Assembly: GCF_011752565.1 (NCBI RefSeq)
Contig: NZ_VWXK01000003.1
Coordinates: 186,001-250,000, forward strand
DNA length: 64,000 nt
Origin: Pantoea sp. Ap-967
GTDB taxonomy: Bacteria; Pseudomonadota; Gammaproteobacteria; Pseudomonadales; Pseudomonadaceae
Reading direction: 5' to 3'
Position 1 is the first letter of the stretch, and each line of letters opens with the position of its first letter. The position numbers were made by a program, and so were the translations under genes. Below, piece by piece: positions 46,381 through 56,050 of the stretch. Below the pieces are notes generated by a model. It worked only from the letters and a program-made list of their open reading frames with translations. It searched no databases and had not been told where the DNA came from.

Positions 46381-46525
46381 CGCCCCGCCCCTCCCGTGCA
46401 GTTACGCAATTGTGCCCAATAGTTGGCGACTGTACGGCTAAAAGCAATGCCTGCTGTATGGCAACGATAGATGCCGCCCGCGTTAGGCTGAAAAAAATGC
46501 TTACACATGGACAAGGACCCCTCCC

Positions 46526-47716
46526 ATGACCGATGCCACCTCCGCCCCCCTGCGGCCCCTGGCAGACAGTGCCCCTTCAGCGGTAGTTGCCGGTTTCATC
46601 GCCATGCTCACCGGCTACACCAGCTCGCTGGTGCTGATGTTCCAGGCCGGCCAGGCTGCCGGCCTGACGTCGGCGCAGATTTCATCGTGGATCTGGGCGC
46701 TGTCGATCGGCATGGCGGTGTGCAGCATCGGCCTGTCATTGCGCTACCGCACCCCGATCACCGTGGCCTGGTCCACGCCAGGGGCGGCGCTGCTGATTAC
46801 CAGCCTGGGCGGGGTGAGCTACCCCGAGGCCATCGGCGCCTACATCACCTGCGCGTTGCTGGTGGTGATTTGCGGCCTGACCGGCAGCTTCGAGCGCCTG
46901 GTCAAGCGCATTCCAGCGTCATTGGCCTCTGCCCTGCTGGCCGGCATCCTGTTCAAGATCGGCAGCGAAATCTTCGTTGCCGCCCAGCACCGCACGTTGC
47001 TGGTGCTGGGCATGTTCTTCAGCTACCTGCTGGTCAAGCGCCTGTCGCCGCGCTACTGCGTGCTGGCGGCGTTGCTGGTGGGTACGCTGCTCTCGGGCGT
47101 GCTGGGCCTGCTGGACTTCAGCGGCTTCTCGCTGGAAGTGGCGACCCCGGTGTGGACCACGCCCAGTTTCTCGTTGGCTGCGACCATCAGCATCGGTATT
47201 CCGCTGTTCGTGGTGGCCATGACCTCGCAGAACATGCCCGGCGTGGCGGTGCTGCGGGCGGACGGTTACCAGGTGCCCGCCTCGCCGCTGATTTCGGCCA
47301 CCGGCTTCGCTTCCTTGCTGCTGGCGCCGTTTGGCTCGCACGGGGTGAACCTGGCGGCGATCAGCGCGGCGATCTGCACCGGGCCACATGCCCATGAAGA
47401 CCCGCGCAAACGCTATACGGCGGCCGTGTGGTGCGGGATTTTCTATGGCATTGCCGGGGTATTCGGCGCCACCCTGGCGGCGCTGTTCGCGGCCTTGCCC
47501 AAAGAGCTGGTGCTGTCGATTGCCGCGTTGGCGCTGTTTGGTTCGATCATGAACGGCCTGACCGTGGCCATGGGCGAGGCGCGTGAGCGGGAGGCAGCGT
47601 TGATCACCTTCATGGTCACGGCCTCCGGGTTTACCTTGTTTTCGATTGGCTCGGCGTTCTGGGGGATTGTGGCGGGGGTGGTGACCTTGGTGATACTTAG
47701 CCCGCGCAAGGCCTGA
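46526..47716 (+). CDS. benE: BenE-type benzoate/H+ symporter
   Basis: 396-aa 12-helix transporter of the benzoate transporter family (BenE). VAGFIAMLTGYTSSLVLMFQAG, TPGAALLITSLGG and the PLFVVAMTSQNMPG motif are typical of the family. No benABC catabolic genes are in the window, so it is a stand-alone paralogue and the substrate may be another aromatic acid. The 500 bp after it are full of repeats. Confidence 0.9.
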   Translation: MTDATSAPLRPLADSAPSAVVAGFIAMLTGYTSSLVLMFQAGQAAGLTSAQISSWIWALSIGMAVCSIGLSLRYRTPITVAWSTPGAALLITSLGGVSYPEAIGAYITCALLVVICGLTGSFERLVKRIPASLASALLAGILFKIGSEIFVAAQHRTLLVLGMFFSYLLVKRLSPRYCVLAALLVGTLLSGVLGLLDFSGFSLEVATPVWTTPSFSLAATISIGIPLFVVAMTSQNMPGVAVLRADGYQVPASPLISATGFASLLLAPFGSHGVNLAAISAAICTGPHAHEDPRKRYTAAVWCGIFYGIAGVFGATLAALFAALPKELVLSIAALALFGSIMNGLTVAMGEAREREAALITFMVTASGFTLFSIGSAFWGIVAGVVTLVILSPRKA

Positions 47717-47790
47717 AGCCTTTATCGCCGTCGCGGGTAACCCCGCTCCTATGGAAAAAATCGTAACTATCTGATTTAAAAATGAATCCG

Positions 47791-47857
47791 GTGGGAGCGG
47801 GCTTGTCGAGGCGTCGAACCGCCGCGAACACCGGCGTAGCCGGTGCCATCCACCGCG
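47791..47857. repeat. Degenerate copy of the REP-A composite module
   Basis: GTGGGAGCGGGCTTGTCGAG, then a GGCGTAGCC/GGTGCC-like centre (ACCGGCGTAGCCGGTGCC). It matches the interior of the modules at 17149 and 60080 in reverse but lacks the far arm. Confidence 0.6.
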
Positions 47858-47879
47858 TCGCCTGCCCCCACAGGACCCG

Positions 47880-47992
47880 GTAGGAGCGAGCGCAGCTCGC
47901 GATGGGCTGCAAAGCAGCCCCAGCGTGATGAGTTGCGAAGCTGAAGACCTGGGGCCGCTGCGCGCCCCATCGCGAGCTGTGCTCGCTCCTAC
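47880..47992. repeat. 113-bp composite repeat module, copy 4
   Basis: Same 113 bp as copy 1 and in the same orientation: REP-B arm, GGGCTGC/GCAGCCC hairpin, centre, GGGGC/GCCCC hairpin, REP-B arm. Confidence 0.92.
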
Positions 47993-48217
47993 CGGGGCGG
48001 CGCTGGCCTGGAGATGGGCGCTGGTTCGGCAGGCCAGGGTTGCGGTGTAGGTCAATCGGTGGTGTTCGCGTATCGCATTTTGGACACTCACGCATTGCGG
48101 CGCGGCGGCTGGCAATGTTCCCTGCGCGACAGCACAGCCTGCAGGGCTGGATGATCTCCTACAGGATATTCCGTTAAATCAGACAGTTATGATTAGCGCC
48201 GCGCGGAGGCCGTTGGC
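47993..48217. other. 225-bp region without a gene
   Basis: After the repeat module comes a moderately GC-rich stretch with no open frame of gene quality, no promoter and no terminator that I can defend. It precedes the SDR stop. It may be decayed coding sequence. Confidence 0.4.
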
Positions 48218-48979
48218 TCAGATGGCGGTCGCCCCGCCATCCACCGTCAGGCAATGGCCGGTGGTGAAGGCCGCGCCATCGCTGCACAGGTACAGCACCG
48301 CGCTGGCGATTTCCTCGACCTTGCCGATGCGCCCCACCGGGTGCATCGCGGCGGCGAACTCGGCCTTGCGCGGGTCGGCTTCGTAGGCGCGGCGGAACAT
48401 GTCGGTGTCGATGACCGCCGGGCACACCGCATTCACGCGAATGCCCTTCTTGGCATACTCGATGGCCGCCGACTTGGTCAGCCCGATCACGGCATGCTTG
48501 GACGCGCTGTAGATGCTCATTTTCGGCGCCGCGCCCAAGCCCGCCACCGAGGCGGTGTTGACGATCGCCCCGCCACCCTGGGCCAGCAGCAACGGCAGCT
48601 GGTATTTCATGCACAACCACACGCCCTTGACGTTGACGCCCATGATGGCATCGAACTGCGCTTCGCTGCCCTCGGCCAGGCGGCCCTGTTCGATTTCGAT
48701 GCCGGCGTTGTTGTAGGCATAGTCCAGCCGCCCATAAGCATTGATGACCTGTTCATGCAGCTGGCGCACCTCGGCATCGCGGGTCACGTCACAGGCCACG
48801 AACAGCGCCTGCCCACCGGCTTGGCGAATCTGCGCCACGGTTGCTTCACCGCCCACCCGGTCGAGGTCGGCCACCACCACCTTCAGCCCTTCGCCGGCGA
48901 AGGCCAGCGCCGTTGCCCGGCCAATGCCCGCCGCGCCACCGGTGACCAGGGCTACCTGGCCGGAAAAGGTCATGCTCAT
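48218..48979 (-). CDS. Short-chain dehydrogenase/reductase (SDR)
   Basis: 253-aa classical SDR: cofactor loop TGGAAGIG near 14-21, an acidic residue after the second strand (VVADLDR) suggesting NAD(H), NNAG, catalytic Ser in NTASVAG, and Tyr/Lys in SIYSASKHAV. It ends LTVDGGATAI. Length and motifs match glucose/2,5-dichloro-type dehydrogenases; the substrate is unknown. CAGGAG precedes the chosen ATG. It is divergent from the CurA-like reductase gene. Confidence 0.9.
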   Translation of the reverse strand: MSMTFSGQVALVTGGAAGIGRATALAFAGEGLKVVVADLDRVGGEATVAQIRQAGGQALFVACDVTRDAEVRQLHEQVINAYGRLDYAYNNAGIEIEQGRLAEGSEAQFDAIMGVNVKGVWLCMKYQLPLLLAQGGGAIVNTASVAGLGAAPKMSIYSASKHAVIGLTKSAAIEYAKKGIRVNAVCPAVIDTDMFRRAYEADPRKAEFAAAMHPVGRIGKVEEIASAVLYLCSDGAAFTTGHCLTVDGGATAI

Positions 48980-49148
48980 CGTCTGCTCCTGAAGGGGATG
49001 GGATACCGGCCTGAGTCTAGCCACCCGGCTGCCCGGCAGGGCAGCATCATCAGGGCAGCGGTTGAGCTACCATGCTTACCAGTGATTTTACGGACCCGCC
49101 TGCATAAGCAGGTTAAATTGACCGTTCAGCCCACAAAGGACCCCTGCC

Positions 49149-50150
49149 ATGACCCAGACCAACCGCCGCTTCCTGCTCGCCAAACGCCCGGTGGGCGCGG
49201 TGCGCCGCGACGACTTCACCTTTGAGAGCGTGCCTGCCGAAGCGCCGGCAGACGGCCAAGTGCAGGTGCGCAACCTGTACCTGTCGCTGGACCCGGCCAT
49301 GCGCGGCTGGATGAACGAGGGCAAGTCGTACATCCCGCCCGTGGCGCTCGGCCAGGTGATGCGGGCCCTGGGCGTTGGTGAAGTGGTTGCCTCCAAGCAC
49401 CCCGACTTCAAGCCTGGCGATCATGTTAGCGGCGCCCTCGGCGTGCAGGATTTCTTCACCGGCGAACCCCAGGGCCTGCACAAGATCGACCCGCGCCTGG
49501 CCCCGCTGCCACGCTACCTGTCGGCCCTGGGCATGACCGGCATGACCGCCTACTTTGCCCTGCTCGACGTCGGCCAGCCCAAGGCCGGTGATACCGTGGT
49601 GATCTCCGGCGCCGCCGGTGCGGTGGGCAGCATCGTCGGGCAAATCGCCAAGCTCAAGGGCTGCCACGTGGTCGGCATTGCCGGCGGCGCGCAGAAATGC
49701 CAGTACCTGAAGGACGAACTGGGCTTCGACGGGGTGATCGATTACAAAGCCGAGAACGTGCTCGAAGGCCTTAAACGCGAGTGCCCCAAAGGCGTGGACG
49801 TGTACTTCGACAACGTGGGCGGGGAAATCCTCGACGCCGTGCTCACGCGCATCAACTTCAAGGCGCGCATCGTCATCTGCGGCGCAATCAGCCAGTACAA
49901 CAACAAGGAGAGCGTGCAAGGCCCGGCCAACTACCTGGCGCTGCTGGTGAACCGCGCACGCATGGAAGGCTTCGTGGTAATGGACCATGCCAAGGACTAT
50001 GGCAAGGCCGCGCAGGAAATCGCCGGCTGGCTGGCCAGTGGCAAGGTCAAGAGCAAGGAGGATGTGGTCGAGGGGCTGGAAACTTTCCCCGAGACGTTGC
50101 TGAAACTCTTCAGCGGTGAAAACTTCGGCAAACTGGTGCTGAAAGTTTGA
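49149..50150 (+). CDS. NADPH-dependent double-bond reductase, CurA/LTB4DH-like MDR
   Basis: 333-aa zinc-free medium-chain reductase. The nucleotide fold shows SGAAGAVGSIVGQIAKLKG and FDNVGGEILD; NLYLSLDPAMRGWM and LGMTGMTAYFALL belong to the LTB4DH/CurA subgroup, which reduces C=C bonds of enones and curcumin. AAGGA precedes the ATG. Divergent from the SDR, so the two redox genes may share a promoter region. A short hairpin after the stop (about 50159-50188) lacks a T-tract. Confidence 0.9.
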   Translation: MTQTNRRFLLAKRPVGAVRRDDFTFESVPAEAPADGQVQVRNLYLSLDPAMRGWMNEGKSYIPPVALGQVMRALGVGEVVASKHPDFKPGDHVSGALGVQDFFTGEPQGLHKIDPRLAPLPRYLSALGMTGMTAYFALLDVGQPKAGDTVVISGAAGAVGSIVGQIAKLKGCHVVGIAGGAQKCQYLKDELGFDGVIDYKAENVLEGLKRECPKGVDVYFDNVGGEILDAVLTRINFKARIVICGAISQYNNKESVQGPANYLALLVNRARMEGFVVMDHAKDYGKAAQEIAGWLASGKVKSKEDVVEGLETFPETLLKLFSGENFGKLVLKV

Positions 50151-50209
50151 CCCCTTGCGACCGGGGAGCCCCTGCCGGCTCCTCGGTTGCTAGCAAATAG
50201 GCATTAATC

Positions 50210-50264
50210 AATTGTGAATAAATTGTAGTGAAATTGTGAAAACTCAGTATCATTGGATCCAATG
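50210..50264 (+). promoter_or_regulatory. Three 11-bp phased AATTGT repeats plus a 14-bp palindrome
   Basis: AATTGTGA (50210), AATTGTAG (50221) and AATTGTGA (50232) recur at exact 11-bp steps, then CATTGGATCCAATG (50251-50264) is a perfect palindrome. The stretch is AT-rich against the GC-rich surroundings and lies 33-87 bp before the LPS-kinase-like start. Direct repeats at one helical turn are typical of OmpR/PhoP-family regulators; which one is unknown. Confidence 0.6.
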
Positions 50265-50296
50265 ATTATGGCTTTTTGGCACTACAAGGACGATGC

Positions 50297-51136
50297 GTGG
50301 TAGGTAATACACAGCAATGGCAGGACGAATTCCCTCACACCGTGCAGCTTCGCGACACCACCCTGCACTTTCAGTCTCCCATCCCGGCCCACACCCGCAA
50401 GGCGCTCGAACAACTGGTTGAGCAAACGCCTGCAGCCAAACGGGTGAGCGCGCCGCTGGCGTGCTCTGCCAGCAAACTGTTCACCAAACGCGAACAACTC
50501 GACTCGCTGCGCAAGAAATGGCGAATGCAGCGTGGCAGCCCCAAGCGCAACGGCATGTACGACTGGTCGCTGGAAGAGTTGATCAACACCCACGAAGCAG
50601 CCAGGCGCGGCGCCCGCGTCCCCGCGCTGAAAGGCTTCGGCTACCGCCGCTCGAAACTCGGCCTGATGCAAGACTTCATCCTGATTACCGAGTTGCTGAC
50701 CGGGCACGTGGACGGCATGAGCACCGTTCGCCAGGCGCCGGAATCCGTACACCACGTGATACGGGCAACCTTCGAGCTGCTGCATGCCCTGCACGCCCAG
50801 GGTATTACCCACATGGACCTGTGGGCGGCGAACGTCATGCTACCCAAGCGCGGCGAAGCCCAGGCGATCGACCTGGAGAACAGCTTCTCGGAGCCTACCG
50901 ACTACCTGAGCGAAACGTTGGGCTTTCAGTTCGGTTTTTTCTACTTTCGAGAAATCTACCGCTACATCACCGAAGCGGACTATGATGCTGCGGTAGAATG
51001 CGCGCTCGCCGAGTACTTCCCGGATGTGCAACGCGCCGCTTTCAACCGGGTGTATGCGCTCGCCAAGCATGAAGAAATCGGGCGCTTGAAGCGCCGGGAA
51101 ATCTTCACCAGTGGTGTGCTCGAAAGCCGCTGGTAG
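50297..51136 (+). CDS. LPS core kinase-like protein
   Basis: 279-aa protein kinase-fold enzyme of the lipopolysaccharide-kinase (WaaP/Kdo kinase) group. The catalytic loop is HMDLWAANVML (His172, Asp174, Asn nearby) and the metal-binding Asp192 is in IDLENSF. The N-terminal lobe carries KRNGMYDWSLEEL and a probable lysine in the beta-sheet, unlike eukaryotic kinases. I start at GTG 50297 because AAGGA lies 6 bp upstream; an upstream TTG would add seven residues. It probably phosphorylates a heptose or Kdo of the inner core. kdsA follows by 36 bp. Confidence 0.82.
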   Translation: MVGNTQQWQDEFPHTVQLRDTTLHFQSPIPAHTRKALEQLVEQTPAAKRVSAPLACSASKLFTKREQLDSLRKKWRMQRGSPKRNGMYDWSLEELINTHEAARRGARVPALKGFGYRRSKLGLMQDFILITELLTGHVDGMSTVRQAPESVHHVIRATFELLHALHAQGITHMDLWAANVMLPKRGEAQAIDLENSFSEPTDYLSETLGFQFGFFYFREIYRYITEADYDAAVECALAEYFPDVQRAAFNRVYALAKHEEIGRLKRREIFTSGVLESRW

Positions 51137-51169
51137 AGCGTCATGGCTACCCATGACTTCACAGAGTAG

Positions 51170-52015
<846 letters not shown>

Positions 52016-52029
52016 TCGACCGCCCGCCC

Positions 52030-52063
52030 AAAAGGCCGGCACGCACCCGCGTGTCGGCCTTTT
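52030..52063 (+). terminator. Intrinsic terminator of kdsA
   Basis: Stem AAAAGGCCGGCACGC/GTGTCGGCCTTTT with a T4 end, 15 bp after the kdsA stop. Confidence 0.85.
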
Positions 52064-52256
52064 CATCATGTGATAGGTATAAATTGCCCGCAGAGCGTAA
52101 CAACGTGCTACGCCAGGGGCCCAATGGTCGCGCCGCCCCGGCGCTTGCAGTACCCTTGGCAAATACTGCCGACCGTGAGCCTCAAGCTTGAGCAAAAAGG
52201 CGATAAGTGAGCTGCAATGAATGAATGCAGCGATGACCCTGTTTAGAGGCTTCTAC

Positions 52257-53144
52257 ATGCACGCCGAACACCCTGCCAATGAGTCACCCCTGGTGACCGT
52301 GATCATAGCGTCCTATAACCATGCCAGGTACATCGAGCAAAGCATCCTCAGCGTCATCAACCAGACCTACGACAACATCGAGCTGCTGGTCATCGACGAC
52401 GGCTCCAAGGACGACAGTCCCCGCCTGCTGCAACAGCTGCAGCAGCAACATGGCTTCGACCTGAAGCTGCAGGCCAACCAGGGCCTGGCGCGCACCCTGA
52501 ACCAGGCGATCGCCCGCGCCAAGGGCAACCTGATCGTGCCGTTCGGCTCTGACGACATCATGGTCCCGCACCGTATCGCCACCCAGGTGGCCTACATGCA
52601 AGGCAAACCGGAAGTTGGCATCTGCTCGGCAAACATCGAAACCATCGACCAAGACGGCAAGGTCATGGGCGCCCGCGAGCAGCGCAACCGCAACCTGCCC
52701 TTCCGCCGTCTGGACTTCGACGACCTGTTCCTGGACCGCAAGCCCGGGCCGATGGCGGCCACCTTGATGCTACGCCGCGAGGCGCTGGAGAAAGTGGGCG
52801 GGTTCCATGACCAGATCCGCCTGGAGGATGTGTACATCGAGCTGTCGATTGCCCACGCCGGCTACTACATCGATGTGCTGGGCGAGGTGCTGGCGCAATA
52901 CCGCGACCACCCCACCAACACCTTCAAGAACGGCCGCTTCATGATCGACAACGTACTCAAGACCTACGCGATCTTCAGCGACCACCCAAGCTACGAACAG
53001 GTGTGCATGCGCTTTCGCAACTCCATGCTGCTCAAGTACGCCAACCGGGACAAGCCACTCGCCCGGGAAATCCTTTCGGACATCCCGGTGAAGTATTGGA
53101 ACAGGAAGACCTTGCGCGGCCTGTGGCGCCTGGTGTGGTCTTAA
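52257..53144 (+). CDS. Family 2 glycosyltransferase
   Basis: 295-aa GT-A enzyme, inverting. VTVIIASYNHARYIEQSILSV at the N-terminus and the DDG motif (VIDDGSKDD) bind the nucleotide sugar; FGSDDIM is the DxD-like metal site. I prefer the ATG at 52257 because TTTAGAGGC lies 7 bp upstream; ATGs at 52221 and 52233 in the same frame are possible. It follows a terminator and converges on the O-antigen ligase gene, overlapping by 4 bp. The acceptor is presumably an LPS core or O-chain sugar. Confidence 0.87.
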   Translation: MHAEHPANESPLVTVIIASYNHARYIEQSILSVINQTYDNIELLVIDDGSKDDSPRLLQQLQQQHGFDLKLQANQGLARTLNQAIARAKGNLIVPFGSDDIMVPHRIATQVAYMQGKPEVGICSANIETIDQDGKVMGAREQRNRNLPFRRLDFDDLFLDRKPGPMAATLMLRREALEKVGGFHDQIRLEDVYIELSIAHAGYYIDVLGEVLAQYRDHPTNTFKNGRFMIDNVLKTYAIFSDHPSYEQVCMRFRNSMLLKYANRDKPLAREILSDIPVKYWNRKTLRGLWRLVWS

Positions 53145-54331
53145 GCCAGGCGCTGGCGCGCCTGTTGCAACAGCCATTGGCCATACACCAGCGCCAGCGG
53201 CATCCAGATCAGGTACCAATGCTCTTTCGGGCGTGACATGAACGCACTGCCTTCGGTCAGGCCCGAGGCGAAGCCGAAGATCATCCAGGTGGCGGCCAGC
53301 ATCACGAAGGGCTGCGCCCGGTTGCGCCAGCAGAAGTGCATGGCCAGGCCATAGATTGCCATCCACAGCACCAACCCGACGATGCCACCGGCGTACAGCA
53401 CGCCCAGTTCGATGTTGTGCGGGTCGGCCAAGGTCTGCTCAAGGCCTGGGATGATCACGGTCATGTGCGTGTCGTAGCCATGGCCGAACCACGGGTGCTG
53501 GCCGATCTGGCGCAGCGACTCCATCCAGATGGCCGGGCGGTAGGACACACCGCGCTGCAGGATCGCCTCGGGGTAAGCCAAGGCACCGCCCACCAGGCCC
53601 AGCACCACCAAGCCAACGGCCAGCAAGCCACGGCGCCGGTCACCGACCATCAGCAACCAGCCTAAAGCTGCGGCCAGCCCTACCAGAGGGGTTCGAGAGC
53701 CGGTGGCCAGCACCGCCACCAGCAATACCGCCAGGCTCGCCAGCGCCAGCGGGTTGAACACACGCGGCCCCTGGAACCATATCACCAACCAGATGGCAGC
53801 GAAGGTGCCCAGCACGTGGGCCGTCAGCAGCGGGTTGTAGAACGCCCCATAGCCGGTGAAGCGCCCGCTCGCGTCTGGCTGGTAGGCGAAGTACGCCAGC
53901 ATCAGGGCCGTGGCCAGCGCGGCTATTACCGCCGCCAGGCGCACGCATTGCTGGAACAGCGGCGGTGACTGCAGGCAGATCATGCCCGCCGACATCAGCA
54001 GCATGGCCACGTAAAGCGGCCGCTTGAGCAAGCTGCCCAACGAGTTTTCGGTATCGGCCCAGGCCACGGTGAGCATGGTGTAGGCACTGAACACCAGGAA
54101 AGCGATGAACAGCGGGTTGCTGAACAGCGCCTTGGCGACCCGTGGCTGGAGGATCAGCGCCACCAGCGTGGGTGCAGCCAGCAGGATGTAGAAAAGCTTG
54201 TGGTACAGCGCCCGGTCGCCAACCCAGAACATGCCCGTCATGATCGACAGCCAGCCCAGCGGCAACACGTAGCGCGTGATGAGGGCACCCCATCGTTGAG
54301 CTGGAGAAGCGGTCAGTGCATCAGTTTGCAT
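53141..54331 (-). CDS. O-antigen ligase/polymerase-family membrane protein (WaaL/Wzy_C type)
   Basis: 396-aa polytopic protein with about 11 helices and a long periplasmic loop between the last helices, holding GHGYDTHMTVIIPGLEQTLADPHNIELGVLYAGG (in pieces, about residues 285-320). This is the Wzy_C signature with the conserved His. It could be the ligase that joins O-polysaccharide to lipid A-core, or a polymerase. It converges on the glycosyltransferase with a 4-bp overlap. Confidence 0.87.
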   Translation of the reverse strand: MQTDALTASPAQRWGALITRYVLPLGWLSIMTGMFWVGDRALYHKLFYILLAAPTLVALILQPRVAKALFSNPLFIAFLVFSAYTMLTVAWADTENSLGSLLKRPLYVAMLLMSAGMICLQSPPLFQQCVRLAAVIAALATALMLAYFAYQPDASGRFTGYGAFYNPLLTAHVLGTFAAIWLVIWFQGPRVFNPLALASLAVLLVAVLATGSRTPLVGLAAALGWLLMVGDRRRGLLAVGLVVLGLVGGALAYPEAILQRGVSYRPAIWMESLRQIGQHPWFGHGYDTHMTVIIPGLEQTLADPHNIELGVLYAGGIVGLVLWMAIYGLAMHFCWRNRAQPFVMLAATWMIFGFASGLTEGSAFMSRPKEHWYLIWMPLALVYGQWLLQQARQRLA

Positions 54332-54435
54332 CTAGCGTCCTCTTGCAAATGGAGATTTGGCGCACCCATGCGCCGGGCCCTCAGCATCTCAGGTTTTGAT
54401 GAACATCATCCATGGTGGCGACACAGCGGCGGGTT

Positions 54436-55137
54436 TCAGCGGCTGATTTCAGCCACGACGGCCTTCAGTGCATCGGCCGGGTTGGCCGCCTGGCTGATCG
54501 GGCGGCCGATTACCAGGTAGTCGGAACCGGCGTCCAGCGCCTGGCGCGGGGTGAGGATGCGGCGCTGGTCGTCCTGGGCGCTGCCGGCGGGGCGAATGCC
54601 TGGGGTTACCAGTTGCAGCGCCGGGTGCGCAGCTTTCAGCGCCGGGGCTTCCAGGGCCGAGCATACCAGGCCGTCCATGCCGGCCTTCTGGGCCAGTGCG
54701 GCCAGGCGCAGCACCTGCTCTTGCGGGTCGACATCCAGGCCGATGCCGGCCAGGTCTTCACGCTCCATGCTGGTGAGCACGGTCACGCCGATCAGCAGCG
54801 GCTGCGGGCCACTGCGCTTGGCCAGTTCTTCGCGGCAGGCCGACATCATGCGCAGGCCACCGGAGCAGTGCACGTTGACCATCCACACGCCCATCTCGGC
54901 GGCCGCCTTCACGGCCATGGCGGTGGTGTTGGGAATGTCGTGGAACTTGAGGTCGAGGAACACCTCGAAGCCCTTCTGGCACAGGGTTTCGACAATGCCG
55001 GAGGCACTGCTGGTGAACAGCTCCTTGCCCACCTTGACGCGGCACAGGGCCGGGTCCAGCTGGTCGGCCAGCTTGAGGGCGGCGTCACGGGTAGGGAAAT
55101 CCAGGGCGACGATCAGGGGCGTCTGGCAGGCGGACAT
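54436..55137 (-). CDS. pyrF: Orotidine 5'-phosphate decarboxylase
   Basis: 233 aa, last step of UMP synthesis. The catalytic DxKxxDI array is seen as [10 protein letters not shown], with the substrate loop [10 protein letters not shown] at the C-terminus. The ATG starts [16 protein letters not shown]; a 90-bp extension upstream is ignored. Divergent from a small membrane protein gene by 150 bp. Confidence 0.97.
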   Translation of the reverse strand: MSACQTPLIVALDFPTRDAALKLADQLDPALCRVKVGKELFTSSASGIVETLCQKGFEVFLDLKFHDIPNTTAMAVKAAAEMGVWMVNVHCSGGLRMMSACREELAKRSGPQPLLIGVTVLTSMEREDLAGIGLDVDPQEQVLRLAALAQKAGMDGLVCSALEAPALKAAHPALQLVTPGIRPAGSAQDDQRRILTPRQALDAGSDYLVIGRPISQAANPADALKAVVAEISR

Positions 55138-55287
55138 GTCGAGGTCTCTTTGGCAAGTCAAAACGGCGCGCATTGTACGCGAGATTTGGTCGGCCAGGGG
55201 GCAGGATCCTATAATGGAACCAACCAATGGCGCAGTTGCTCGAATTTCCTACAAGCGATGCGCTTTTTGAGAATGGGAGAAACACAC

Positions 55288-55455
55288 ATGCCTTGGTATG
55301 CCTGGCTGATACTCATCATAGCCTTGGGTTCGATCGTCGGCGGGCTGATGATGCTGCGTGATACGGCGAAGAAACTGCCGTTGACGGATGAGCAATTGCG
55401 CAAGGTGCACGAGCGCAATGCCGAGGCCGATGCCAAGGATGCGCAGGATCGGTAG
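55288..55455 (+). CDS. DUF2897 small membrane protein (55 aa)
   Basis: One N-terminal membrane helix (WYAWLILIIALGSIVGGLMML) followed by a basic/acidic helix (LRDTAKKLPLTDEQLRKVHE). GGGAG lies 9 bp before the ATG. Matches the DUF2897 pattern; function unknown. Confidence 0.82.
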   Translation: MPWYAWLILIIALGSIVGGLMMLRDTAKKLPLTDEQLRKVHERNAEADAKDAQDR

Positions 55456-55509
55456 GAGGACAGCGACCCCGCAATTACCTGTGATTACCTGTGATTCCCT
55501 GTGATTCCC

Positions 55510-55594
55510 GTAGGAGCGAGCAAAGCTCGCGATGGGGCGCGCAGCGGCCCCAGGGGCTGCCTTGCAGCCCATCGCGAGCTACGCTCGCTCCTAC
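55510..55594. repeat. 113-bp composite repeat module, shortened copy (85 bp)
   Basis: Both REP-B arms and both inner hairpins (GGGGCGCGCAGCGGCCCC and GGGGCTGCCTTGCAGCCC) are kept; the variable centre (28 bp) is missing. It lies between the small membrane protein and the convergent ComEA-like gene. Confidence 0.9.
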
Positions 55595-55608
55595 GGGGGT
55601 ACGGGTGC

Positions 55609-55932
55609 TTACTCCACGCTCAACTTGCCACGGTTGCGCTCCAGCAGCGCATTGCCGATGCCCTTGATTTCCAGCAACTCATCCACCGAGGCGAACGGCC
55701 CGTTGGCCTCGCGGTAGGCCACGATGGCTTCGGCCTTGGCTTTACCGATGCCGCTCAGCTCCTTTTGCAACGTAACTGCATCCGCTTGGTTCAGGTTGAG
55801 CATGGCCGAGGCCATGGCTTGCTGGCTCACCAACGGCACCGGCTCAGGTGCAGTGGTGGGCGTTGCATTGACGGAAAACGACAGGCCCGCGAACAGGGGC
55901 AGAAACAGGTAGGACAGAACGTTATTGCGCAT
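55609..55932 (-). CDS. ComEA-like helix-hairpin-helix DNA-binding protein
   Basis: 107 aa. Signal or anchor helix about 5-24, then two HhH motifs (LNLNQADAVTLQKELSGIG and VDELLEIKGIG). Related to ComEA, the periplasmic DNA-uptake receptor, but the same small protein family often sits beside wbpM in pseudomonads. GGAG precedes the ATG at 55932; an upstream GTG would add three residues. The wbpM gene ends 119 bp upstream on the same strand. Confidence 0.88.
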   Translation of the reverse strand: MRNNVLSYLFLPLFAGLSFSVNATPTTAPEPVPLVSQQAMASAMLNLNQADAVTLQKELSGIGKAKAEAIVAYREANGPFASVDELLEIKGIGNALLERNRGKLSVE

Positions 55933-56050
55933 GACAGGCACTCCTTCGGGTCAGTTTACAAGGCAGCGTTTCCTTGGCTGCCCGGTAAAACTAACGGCTC
56001 GAAGTGCGGCGAGATAGCGCCAGAAACAGCGCAGGCTGTAGGAAAGCGCG

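Noticed and set aside
50159..50188. Hairpin after the CurA-like gene as an intrinsic terminator
   Set aside because: The stem is good but there is no T-tract on either side, so it is not called as a terminator.
50165..50296. AT-rich patch as a sign of horizontal transfer
   Set aside because: Only about 80 bp are AT-rich and the genes on both sides have the same GC-rich codon use; a regulatory role is simpler.
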